64,000 bases of DNA from CAG-390 sp045636385. Lineage in GTDB: Bacteria > Bacillota > Clostridia > Oscillospirales > CAG-272. Below the pieces are notes generated by a model. That model made no database searches and was not told where the DNA came from. It was given only the letters and a program-made list of their open reading frames with translations. Positions within the stretch are counted from its first letter, which is position 1; each line of letters opens with the position of its first letter. A program made the position numbers and the translations under genes. The DNA lies in contig JAZTXK010000030.1 in the NCBI GenBank assembly GCA_045636385.1, positions 7,425 through 71,424 of the forward strand. Direction: 5' to 3'. Positions 41,768 through 48,849 of the stretch are shown here, piece after piece.

Positions 41768-42949
41768 TTAATTCAACTTTTTCCCGCAAGCTCTGATATA
41801 CGGCTTGAGATTTTCAAGCAGCTCGTCTTCGTTTTCCGCCGCGGGGGAGTCGCTCCAGAGGCAGTAGCCGCCGCCGAGGACGCGGGGATCGGGGGCGGGA
41901 GGATCGTTTTCGGGATGTTGGCGGTCGAAGACGTAGGCGTTCCATTCGTCCGCGAGGGCATCGGGTGTGATGCCGCTTCGCTGACCGAAGCCGAGGACGT
42001 AATAGGTATAGTAGCTTGTGAAATTATATACCTTGTGTCCGCGCTCAAGGTAGACCGAAACCGCATTTTTGCCGCCGTTTGCCTTCGGCGACCAATACTG
42101 AATGTCGATCGAGCTGTCAAGCTCGGTCGCGCCCTTCCATCCCGTATCAAAATCGCGGTAGACGTCATCGTTCCACATCAGTATCTTTTCGTATCCGATC
42201 GAGCGCATGAGTGCGACGATGTCGTTCATATAAAGAATGAAAGCATCGTAGGCAACGGCATCGGGATTGCCCGTCAGAGCCTTTGCGTGCGCTTCCCAAT
42301 GGTCAAGATTCTGCCATTTTGAGAGCGAATCGTCGATTGTCTCGCCGAATCCGAGAAGCTCGTCGCCGCCGATGTCAAATTTTCTGCAGCCGAGAGAGTA
42401 GAAGAATTCTCCATACTCGGCGTAAAGGTTACGAGCAAATTCGACCGCCTCTGCGTTCGAAATATCAATTCCGCGCGAGTGAGTGTACTGCGCCGCTTCC
42501 TTCGGGATGCTCGAGCCCTGAACGATCGCAACCTTGCCGTTTTTGTGGAAATAATTCGATATGTTCGAGCCGGTCTGCGCGTTGTATTTCTTGACGGCGT
42601 AGTTCATATGTCCGGGCGAGTCGAAGGAGGGAATGACCTCGATACCCTCGCTCTGCGCGAAGCGGACGATGTCAGCCATTTCGTCCTGCGTGATGAATTT
42701 GCCGTTGTTTTCGGGCATACCGTTTGCCGCGCCGTAAACGCAAAGCGAGTGGTCGCCGCCCGCAAGCCAGGGGTATCTCTTCGATTCAAGTCGCAGTCCC
42801 ATATCCTCGGAAAAATGAATACTGATCGCATTGAAGCCCGCGCTCTTAATTTCGAGAATGAGCCGCTTTATCCACGCGGGAGTGTAGTATTTTCTCGCGC
42901 AATCGAGCATAAAAATGCGCTCGGGGACGCGGTAGATTGAAGTTTTCAT
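41768..42949 (-). CDS. Glycoside hydrolase family 20 (beta-N-acetylhexosaminidase-like)
   Basis: The 393-residue TIM barrel shows FMLDCARKYYTPAWIKRLI, GFNAISIHFSED, the conserved IPSFDSPGHMNYA and the catalytic Asp-Glu pair in KFDIGGDELLGFG. GH20 enzymes release terminal N-acetylhexosamines. No signal peptide is visible, so the substrate is probably an imported oligosaccharide. Separated from the upstream CocE-like gene by a hairpin array; no terminator lies between, so they may be cotranscribed. Confidence 0.92.
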   Translation of the reverse strand: MKTSIYRVPERIFMLDCARKYYTPAWIKRLILEIKSAGFNAISIHFSEDMGLRLESKRYPWLAGGDHSLCVYGAANGMPENNGKFITQDEMADIVRFAQSEGIEVIPSFDSPGHMNYAVKKYNAQTGSNISNYFHKNGKVAIVQGSSIPKEAAQYTHSRGIDISNAEAVEFARNLYAEYGEFFYSLGCRKFDIGGDELLGFGETIDDSLSKWQNLDHWEAHAKALTGNPDAVAYDAFILYMNDIVALMRSIGYEKILMWNDDVYRDFDTGWKGATELDSSIDIQYWSPKANGGKNAVSVYLERGHKVYNFTSYYTYYVLGFGQRSGITPDALADEWNAYVFDRQHPENDPPAPDPRVLGGGYCLWSDSPAAENEDELLENLKPYIRACGKKLN

Positions 42950-42969
42950 AGCATTTTCCTCTGGGGCAG

Positions 42970-43045
42970 TCGCGCAAGCGCGAATGATAGTCGCCTGCGG
43001 CGAATGATAATCCGCTTCGCGGAATGATAATTTGCCTACGGCAAA
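42970..43045. repeat. Array of four hairpins with a 20-21-base period and ATGATA(A/G) linker
   Basis: Units: TCGCGC-AA-GCGCGA (42970-42983), TCGCC-TGC-GGCGA (42991-43003), TCCGC-TTC-GCGGA (43011-43023), TTTGCC-TAC-GGCAAA (43031-43045). Linkers ATGATAG, ATGATAA and ATGATAA follow the first three; ATGAAAG follows the last. Each unit has different arms but perfect pairing. The array sits between the CocE stop and the GH20 start. Confidence 0.82.
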
Positions 43046-43065
43046 ATGAAAGGTGAATTTCCGAT

Positions 43066-44625
43066 TTATTCAACTAAAAGCGTAACGCTCGATTTATCGC
43101 AGATCACGGTATTATGCGCGATCTTGGCGGTTGTCTGGAGCGCGTAAGGTCCGCGGTTGTTGGTGTGGCGGACGTATAGCGGAAAAGCTGAAGATGAGAC
43201 GTCGATGCGGAGCTTTTCTCCCTTTTTGATGACGAAAGCGTGCTCGTCGAAGGAGAAATCCATCTCGATCTCGTCACCCGGCTTATAGTCGGGCGCGAAA
43301 TTCGAGATCTGATTGATATCGTCGCGCAGACCGTAATATCCCTCCTCCTTGCAGAGACTGAGGCGGATATAGAAGCAGGTGTCCTCGCAATCCGAGCGGA
43401 CGCGGAGTTTTGCCGTCATCTTGCCCTTGACATAGGTGTCTTCCTCAAACTCGGGCGTGAAGAAGGAGAGAACGTCGTGTTGGATATTCGGCTTATGCTG
43501 CCACGCGTTGCCGCCGAAATTTGCCGAAAGTCCGCCCTTGAATTTCGCGGGGGCGTAGGGGTTATAGGTATAAGTCTTCTCCCCCTCGCCAAGCGCAAAG
43601 GTGATCGACTTTTCGGGCGCGGCGAAATCGTCGGTGCACCATTCGTTGCCGAAGAGCTTGTAATACGTGACCTTTCCGGGCTCGAAGGGAGCCGCCTCTT
43701 TGCCTCTGACCGAGTTGATCCAGCGGATATAAAAATCATTCAAGACGTCTTCGCCCGAGGGAGCGTCATCGAAGACGATCGGCTGATCGCCCTTTTTGTT
43801 GTTGCCGTGGTCATAGGGATGAACGAACAGAGCGCATTTAGCCTTCGTTTCGGGCGCGATGGCGTTCCACAGATCGAACATACCGCCCGTGTAGATGTCG
43901 TAAAATCCCGTGACGACGAGGATCGGAATATTCGCGTTCGTCATCGCACCGCGCGAATCGCATCCGCCCGCGCGGGTGTTCCAGAAATCATCGTTTCGGT
44001 CGGGATGGAGAAGAATGTCGTCAAAGCTCGGCACGCTCTCGCCGAAAACGGTCTTTGAAAAGTCGATCAGCGGGAGCATATTGTAGCTTTCGGGCTTATA
44101 AGCCTTCTCGCGGATGCTCTTGCGCTTATACATACCCACGTACCAGCCGCCGTGGAGACCTATTTTATAGAATCCGTTGCGGTAATTGCAGTTGTAGCGC
44201 TCGGTGTCCTGAACGGCAAGCACCGCGCCCTTGATGTCGTCCGCAAAGGGTGCCGTAACCTGATGGACGGTTGATTTGTAGCTGTTGCCGACGAGGTAGA
44301 GCTCGCCGTTATAGAAGGTCTGCTGACGAACCCAATTCTGTAGGAAAAGTCCGTCCTCGCGCTCGTTAATGTAGGGAATGCAATCGCCCGAGCTCTTACC
44401 CCTGCCGCGGCAATGCTGATAAACGACGGCATAGCCCTGCTCGGTCCATTTCTCCACACTCGCGGCAAAGGCATCGACGATCTCGTCCTCGGCTGAATTT
44501 TCAACCGCGTCAACGTAAGGATCGCGCCTGATAACGGTCGGAAACTTTCCCGATTCCTCGGGAAGGCAGATTACGGTGAAAAGATCTGCTCCGTTAAATT
44601 CAAGGTATTCGTAGTAGTTTTTCAT
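43066..44625 (-). CDS. CocE/NonD-family (S15-like) alpha/beta hydrolase
   Basis: The 519-residue protein begins with LPEESGKFPTVIRRDPYV and contains the nucleophile elbow LVGNSYKSTVHQ, where the usual GxSYxG ends in Ser instead of Gly. Downstream are ASP-containing LVVTGFYDIYTGGMF and the His in HPYDHGNN, and a C-terminal jelly-roll (X-Pro dipeptidyl-peptidase C-terminal type) around CFYIRLSLCKEEGYYG. Members hydrolyse esters, amides or X-Pro peptides; no signal peptide. Confidence 0.9.
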   Translation of the reverse strand: MKNYYEYLEFNGADLFTVICLPEESGKFPTVIRRDPYVDAVENSAEDEIVDAFAASVEKWTEQGYAVVYQHCRGRGKSSGDCIPYINEREDGLFLQNWVRQQTFYNGELYLVGNSYKSTVHQVTAPFADDIKGAVLAVQDTERYNCNYRNGFYKIGLHGGWYVGMYKRKSIREKAYKPESYNMLPLIDFSKTVFGESVPSFDDILLHPDRNDDFWNTRAGGCDSRGAMTNANIPILVVTGFYDIYTGGMFDLWNAIAPETKAKCALFVHPYDHGNNKKGDQPIVFDDAPSGEDVLNDFYIRWINSVRGKEAAPFEPGKVTYYKLFGNEWCTDDFAAPEKSITFALGEGEKTYTYNPYAPAKFKGGLSANFGGNAWQHKPNIQHDVLSFFTPEFEEDTYVKGKMTAKLRVRSDCEDTCFYIRLSLCKEEGYYGLRDDINQISNFAPDYKPGDEIEMDFSFDEHAFVIKKGEKLRIDVSSSAFPLYVRHTNNRGPYALQTTAKIAHNTVICDKSSVTLLVE

Positions 44626-44653
44626 AATTATACCGCCTTTTTGTTATGGGTTT

Positions 44654-44682
44654 ATTATAGCATAAATTGAGCATTTTTGCAA
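44654..44682 (-). promoter_or_regulatory. Promoter of the CocE-like gene
   Basis: TTGCAA (44677-44682), 17 bases ending TTTATGC, TATAAT (44654-44659), extended -10. Confidence 0.8.
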
Positions 44683-44740
44683 CTGTGTGGGAAAATAATA
44701 TTTGAGCGTTTATTTTAATATGTGGCATTATGAATATGGA

Positions 44741-44770
44741 AAAACAGCCACTCGCGCGAGTGGCTGTTTT
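44741..44770. terminator. Terminator of the AT-rich four-gene operon
   Basis: Perfect 15-base-arm palindrome AAAACAGCCACTCGC / GCGAGTGGCTGTTTT, placed to end the minus-strand operon 46080-44831. Confidence 0.85.
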
Positions 44771-44830
44771 GGAGTAAAAACTATTGAAATGCAAAGGGAC
44801 CAATGCAAAACTAGATTCTTTGCAGAAGAA

Positions 44831-45040
44831 TTAATATCCGTTATATTGCGCTATTGCAAGTAGTATGCCAATAACTAAAATAGCAATACCTCCAAGTAGC
44901 GCCAAAGGAGAGATTATGCTCCATTTAGCAATTTCTTTTTGCTGTTGAGGAGTAATGATTTTTTCGATTGTATGTCCGCATTTTGGACACATAACCGCTT
45001 CGTCGAGTAATTGATTTCCACATTTTTCACAATATTTCAT
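44831..45040 (-). CDS. Zinc-ribbon single-helix membrane protein
   Basis: The 69-residue protein has a zinc ribbon MKYCEKCGN...MCPKCGH (four Cys in two CxxC pairs) and one transmembrane helix (about 42-64). A GGAGC site precedes the ATG. Proteins of this kind are cytoplasm-facing zinc ribbons on a membrane anchor with unknown role. Last gene of an AT-rich operon of four small proteins. Confidence 0.82.
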   Translation of the reverse strand: MKYCEKCGNQLLDEAVMCPKCGHTIEKIITPQQQKEIAKWSIISPLALLGGIAILVIGILLAIAQYNGY

Positions 45041-45052
45041 TTATGATGCTCC

Positions 45053-45340
45053 TCACATAAAATATATCATCAATATCAAGAACAAATTAACAACAAAGCC
45101 TATTAGTGAAAACAAGCCTATTTGATTTGCTTTTCGAGGAGTTTGAGCTTGCATTGTGCAATACAAAATCAAACCAACTATCGGTATAAAAAAGCCAAGT
45201 AAATTTAAGCCGACATTGGGCATATCAGCGGATGAATTGGCGGCTCCGATGTTGCCAACCCCATTCGCTGCGCAACCGCAGTTGGTGCACACAATGGCAT
45301 CATCCACCAATTCTTTTCCGCAATGAGTGCAATACTTCAT
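45053..45340 (-). CDS. Zinc-ribbon membrane protein with two helices
   Basis: The 95-residue protein has the zinc ribbon CTHCGKEL...CTNCGCA at the N-terminus, a Gly/Asn/Ala spacer and two hydrophobic helices (about 44-63, 73-94). It starts MKYCxxCG like its downstream neighbour, 12 bases away. GAGGAC precedes the ATG. Confidence 0.82.
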   Translation of the reverse strand: MKYCTHCGKELVDDAIVCTNCGCAANGVGNIGAANSSADMPNVGLNLLGFFIPIVGLILYCTMQAQTPRKANQIGLFSLIGFVVNLFLILMIYFM

Positions 45341-45361
45341 AAATAGTCCTCCGCATATAAA

Positions 45362-45694
45362 TCAGTCTATTTCAACATCTACCGATGCTCTTTCAGTTTC
45401 CGGATTATATTTCCCTGTTCCTTCAAAGGTTCCTGAAACAGTTTGGTTGTATACATCCAAAGCAGAATATGTGCCATAGAAGACAAACTCATTTTCACTA
45501 ATTTCTTGAATAGTAGTAATTTGAGCCCTCGGTGCCTTGCATCCATAATTGGTTAAAGTAAAAGTAACATCCCATTCTGCTCGGTCAATAACCGCATCTT
45601 TAGGTGTCATTACTTTTGAGGGCTCTTCGCTATCGCACGCACAAGTTGAAATTAATAGAATTGCTATAAGCAAAAATATTATGCCTTTTTTCAT
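45362..45694 (-). CDS. Small lipoprotein, paralogue of the next upstream gene
   Basis: The 110-residue product has a lipoprotein signal ending ISTCAC (Cys20). The mature part is beta-rich with IQEISENEFVFYGTYSALD, comparable in pattern with VETKTNQWAVLGTYTIKID of the upstream product. AAGGAG precedes the ATG. No known family. Confidence 0.75.
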   Translation of the reverse strand: MKKGIIFLLIAILLISTCACDSEEPSKVMTPKDAVIDRAEWDVTFTLTNYGCKAPRAQITTIQEISENEFVFYGTYSALDVYNQTVSGTFEGTGKYNPETERASVDVEID

Positions 45695-45738
45695 AATATC
45701 TCCTTTTTAATTCAATAATTAATGGCTGTGAAGGTTAA

Positions 45739-46080
45739 TTATTTGAAATCGTCAAATTCTTCTTTTGAGAAAGTGAATTTATCTGCTTCTTCATTATATG
45801 TTGCAACCAAACCAAATTTTGCTGACATAATTTCCTTGTCGATTTTGATCGTATATGTTCCTAAAACTGCCCATTGATTAGTTTTTGTTTCTACAACGGA
45901 AGCAATGTCTACATTTACAGGCTCGCTAACAAATCCGCCAATTCTGATACGGTAATTTGTACTTATGTATTCTGTTACTTCATCAGGAAGTCTTTCTTTC
46001 GGGGTTCGTTTTTCACCGCCACAAGCGCAAAGCGTGAAGAGCAAAACTACGGTACAAAGTAGAGCAATAATTCTTTTCAT
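45739..46080 (-). CDS. Small lipoprotein, first gene of the XRE-linked operon
   Basis: The 113-residue product (start at 46078-46080; an ATG 10 codons earlier lacks a site and lies in the operator region) has a lipoprotein signal ending LFTLCAC followed by GGEKRTPKER. The mature domain is small and beta-rich. It lies directly downstream of a perfect promoter overlapped by a 17-base palindrome. Confidence 0.78.
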   Translation of the reverse strand: MKRIIALLCTVVLLFTLCACGGEKRTPKERLPDEVTEYISTNYRIRIGGFVSEPVNVDIASVVETKTNQWAVLGTYTIKIDKEIMSAKFGLVATYNEEADKFTFSKEEFDDFK

Positions 46081-46102
46081 AGTAATTAGTATTCCTTTCA
46101 AA

Positions 46103-46119
46103 TATACCAAATTGGGATA
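46103..46119. promoter_or_regulatory. Putative XRE operator O1
   Basis: TATACCAAATTGGGATA, an imperfect palindrome with the same CCAA/TTGG layout as O2, centred 24 bases from it (two helical turns and a bit). Confidence 0.6.
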
Positions 46120-46124
46120 TTTAT

Positions 46125-46153
46125 ATTATACCAAAATGGTATAATAATGTCAA
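46125..46153 (-). promoter_or_regulatory. Promoter of the lipoprotein/zinc-ribbon operon
   Basis: TTGACA (46148-46153), 17 bases, TATAAT (46125-46130) on the minus strand; operator O2 fills the spacer. Confidence 0.85.
46127..46143. promoter_or_regulatory. Putative XRE operator O2
   Basis: Perfect palindrome TATACCA-AAA-TGGTATA lying between the -35 and -10 boxes of the divergent minus-strand promoter and over a plus-strand TATAAT (46140-46145). Confidence 0.7.
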
Positions 46154-46180
46154 GGTCTTTTGTAAAAAAAGGAGAGAAAA

Positions 46181-46390
46181 ATGGAATTTCGGCTCAAAGA
46201 ATTGCGGAAAAAGCGGAATATATCGCAATTAAAGCTTGCAATCGATCTGAATATGAATCAGAATACGATCTCGCGGTATGAAAATTTGGAGCGCGAGGCG
46301 GATTATGAAACTCTTATTCGCTTTGCGGATTATTTTGGTGTTTCGCTTGATTATTTGCTGGGGCGAAGTAATAGCGAGGAAATAAAATAA
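46181..46390 (+). CDS. XRE-family helix-turn-helix repressor
   Basis: The 69-residue protein is a single Cro/C1-type HTH (LKELRKKRNISQLKLAIDLN, then MNQNTISRYE) ending LDYLLGRSN. Such small XRE proteins bind as dimers to palindromes. It is divergent from the lipoprotein operon with two 17-base palindromes in the shared 100-base gap, so it very likely represses that operon and itself. AAAGGAGAG precedes the ATG. Confidence 0.93.
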   Translation: MEFRLKELRKKRNISQLKLAIDLNMNQNTISRYENLEREADYETLIRFADYFGVSLDYLLGRSNSEEIK

Positions 46391-46427
46391 AGGAACTTTT
46401 TATGAGTAAGTCATAGAAAGTTCCTTT
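46389..46427 (+). terminator. Terminator of the XRE gene
   Basis: AAAGGAACTTT / AAAGTTCCTTTT around a 15-base loop with T run. Confidence 0.75.
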
Positions 46428-46505
46428 TATGTATTATGGGCAATCAATTCAATCTCGCGGAATTTTTCCGGGAGATTGAAGAATATCCGTAATAGCTTTT
46501 AGTTA

Positions 46506-47567
46506 TTATTTCAAAATCTCAATAATCGCATCTCCGACCTCGCTTGTGGAGGCGGTTCCGCCGAGGTCGCAGGTGAGGGTTTTGCCTTCGACCATCAGTT
46601 GCTCGATGGCGTCGATCAGGCGCGCGCCCCAATTTTCGTAGCCGAAGAAATCAAGCATCTGGCTTGCCGACCAGATGGAGGCGAGGGGATTTGCGATGCC
46701 CTTGCCCGCGATATCGGGGGCAGAGCCGTGGATGGGCTCGAACATCGAGGGGAATTTTCTTTCGGGATTGATATTCGCGCCCGCCGCAAGTCCCATACCG
46801 CCCGCGATGGCGGCGCCGAGGTCGGTGATGATATCTCCGAAAAGATTGGAAGTAACAACGACCTCAAATCTCGCGGGATCCTTGACGAAGAACATACTTG
46901 CCGCGTCGACGAGGTAAGAGGCGGTCTTAACGTCGGGGTATTCCTTCGCGACTTCGGCAAATACGCTGTCCCAGAATACCATTGAATAGTTCAGCGCGTT
47001 GCCCTTGGAAATGCTCGTCAGAGTCTTCTTTTCCTTTCTTGCAAGCTCAAAGGCATAGCGGATGATCCTTTCGGTTCCCTTGCGCGAGAAAACTCCCGTC
47101 TGAAGAACGACCTCGTTTTCCTGACCGCGGTAGAGCCAATCGCCCGCGCCGGCGTATTCGCCCTCGCTGTTTTCGCGGATGACTATCATGTCGATGTCCT
47201 CGCATTTCGTATCTTTGAGTGGGCAGGGAGCACCGCGAAGGAGCTTGACGGGACGGAGATTGACGTACTGATCGAACTCGTGGCGGATCTTGAGCAGCAG
47301 ATCCCAAAGAGATATGTGATCGGGAACGCCGGGGGTTCCGACAGCTCCGAGATAGATGGCGTCATACTGCTTCAGCGTTTCGATAGCATCGTCGGGCATC
47401 ATTTTGCCCGTCTGCAGATAATAATCGCATCCCCAAGGGAAGTGCGTAAATTCAAATTCAAAGCCTCCGTCGAGCTTTGCAACGTGATCGAGCACGCGAA
47501 CGCCCTCGGCAATGACCTCGGGGCCTATTCCGTCGCCCGCAATAACGGCAATTTTGTAGTTTTTCAT
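46506..47567 (-). CDS. Isocitrate/isopropylmalate-type dehydrogenase, probably D-malate or tartrate dehydrogenase
   Basis: The 353-residue protein has the beta-decarboxylating dehydrogenase core: IAVIAGDGIGPEV, the substrate loop RENSEGEYAGAGDW, and SNLFGDIITDLGAAIAGGMG with PIHGSAPDIAGKGIANP. The ENSEGEYAG loop and lack of the LeuB-type RELTGGIYFG favour the D-malate/tartrate branch. It oxidises a 2-hydroxy acid with NAD(P)+ and loss of CO2. Start at 47565-47567 after GAGGAT; it follows the URO-D-like gene by 20 bases. Confidence 0.88.
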   Translation of the reverse strand: MKNYKIAVIAGDGIGPEVIAEGVRVLDHVAKLDGGFEFEFTHFPWGCDYYLQTGKMMPDDAIETLKQYDAIYLGAVGTPGVPDHISLWDLLLKIRHEFDQYVNLRPVKLLRGAPCPLKDTKCEDIDMIVIRENSEGEYAGAGDWLYRGQENEVVLQTGVFSRKGTERIIRYAFELARKEKKTLTSISKGNALNYSMVFWDSVFAEVAKEYPDVKTASYLVDAASMFFVKDPARFEVVVTSNLFGDIITDLGAAIAGGMGLAAGANINPERKFPSMFEPIHGSAPDIAGKGIANPLASIWSASQMLDFFGYENWGARLIDAIEQLMVEGKTLTCDLGGTASTSEVGDAIIEILK

Positions 47568-47587
47568 AGTGAAGTATCCTCTATGTG

Positions 47588-48661
47588 TTATTTTGACCAT
47601 TTGATGATGTTTTCGAGCATTCTCTCGGCGGCTTCGGGGGATGAAAATCTGTTACCGCTGAGGTAAACGCCGGTCGGATCGACGGTCTTGCAGAATTTCT
47701 CAATCTTATCCTCGTGCTTTTCGTCGAGCGCCCAGAGGAGTATGATATTCTTGCCCTTGTCCTGAATCTTTTTGAAAATGTCGAACCATTTTTCGTCGCA
47801 AAGCGGCTCTTTTCCCGCGCCGGGGTTCCATTGGATTCCGTTCAATCCGGGAATGTCAAGGATCATATCGAGATGCGGAAGCTCTCCGATGCCGTCGAGG
47901 TGATAGACCGAACGCTCAAGATATGATGCCTGATCGATAAGCTCGGGCAGAACGAATCTTTCAAACTGCGTGGGCGAGATCATATAGCAGAAGTCGCACT
48001 GCATCGGATACCACGGCTTTTCCGACGGAATATTCATCCAAGTGATGAAGGGAAGATCGTGCTTGCGGATGAAATCTACCTGCTTTTCGTAGGCAACGCG
48101 CGCCTCGCGGCGGACTTCCTTGGTGAAATTATATACCTCATCGGGGTAGTCGTAAAGATCGTAAAGCAGATTTTCGGTGCCGCGGAGCGACGCGACGATA
48201 TCCATAATGCCGCCGAGGTCGGTTATCGAAAAGCAAACCTCGGGGTCTGCGGCAAAACGCTCCTGCATTTTTGTTACGTACTGCCACATTTCGCTCTGCT
48301 CGTCAAATTTCACGGCGGGAGGATTTTCCCAATCGGTTATGATTTGCGGTTTATCGAACCATATCGTTTGTTTTGCAAGCTGAAATCCGCCGCCGAGGCA
48401 GGCGGAAAGACATCCGGGACCGAAGTTTGTGAAGTACCCGGGGATACCCTCGGCTAAATATTCGTAATTTGCGGAGTTGCATTTGAAGGCGTTGTAGTTA
48501 TATTCCGGATCGAGCCACTTTTCCTCAAGGCTCAGGGGCGCGCGGTAGCCTACCGCTCCCGGCTTAACATAGGAAATATTGAGTATCGGACGTCCCGTGT
48601 TTTCGCGTTTCCAGAATTTTTCATATTCCGCAAGTACGGATGCATATTTCTGTTTGAACAT
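47588..48661 (-). CDS. Uroporphyrinogen-decarboxylase-fold protein (URO-D superfamily)
   Basis: The 357-residue protein has URO-D superfamily traits, including ITDLGGIMDIVASLRGTENL, CDFCYMISPTQFERFVLPEL, YHLDGIGELPHLDMILDIPG and IQWNPGAG. The group includes corrinoid methyltransferases and many unassigned enzymes. It is not a HemE. First gene of an operon with the malate/tartrate-type dehydrogenase, so it may serve degradation of a host or plant metabolite; no corrinoid protein is adjacent. Confidence 0.78.
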   Translation of the reverse strand: MFKQKYASVLAEYEKFWKRENTGRPILNISYVKPGAVGYRAPLSLEEKWLDPEYNYNAFKCNSANYEYLAEGIPGYFTNFGPGCLSACLGGGFQLAKQTIWFDKPQIITDWENPPAVKFDEQSEMWQYVTKMQERFAADPEVCFSITDLGGIMDIVASLRGTENLLYDLYDYPDEVYNFTKEVRREARVAYEKQVDFIRKHDLPFITWMNIPSEKPWYPMQCDFCYMISPTQFERFVLPELIDQASYLERSVYHLDGIGELPHLDMILDIPGLNGIQWNPGAGKEPLCDEKWFDIFKKIQDKGKNIILLWALDEKHEDKIEKFCKTVDPTGVYLSGNRFSSPEAAERMLENIIKWSK

Positions 48662-48711
48662 TTTATCTCGCCTTTCTTGGATTATATAACAAAGTGCTTG
48701 TGCTTTTTTAC

Positions 48712-48740
48712 ATTATATCACAAATTCGGGTTCGTTTCAA
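48712..48740 (-). promoter_or_regulatory. Promoter of the URO-D/dehydrogenase operon
   Basis: TTGAAA (48735-48740), 17 bases ending TTTGTGA, TATAAT (48712-48717). Confidence 0.75.
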
Positions 48741-48789
48741 TAAATTGCAGAAAATAGCCGTGCATTTTTGCCAAAAAATTGATAATATA

Positions 48790-48818
48790 TTGACTTTATA
48801 TTGCAAAAATGTTATAAT
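48790..48818 (+). promoter_or_regulatory. Promoter of the CE2-like lipoprotein gene
   Basis: TTGACT (48790-48795), 17 bases, TATAAT (48813-48818). Confidence 0.8.
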
Positions 48819-48849
48819 AGCTTCAGATAAAAATAAGGAGGACTTCATT

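Noticed and set aside
42970..43045. CRISPR array
   Set aside because: The repeated units are self-complementary, the constant part is only 7 bases, there are no cas genes and no unique 30-base spacers.
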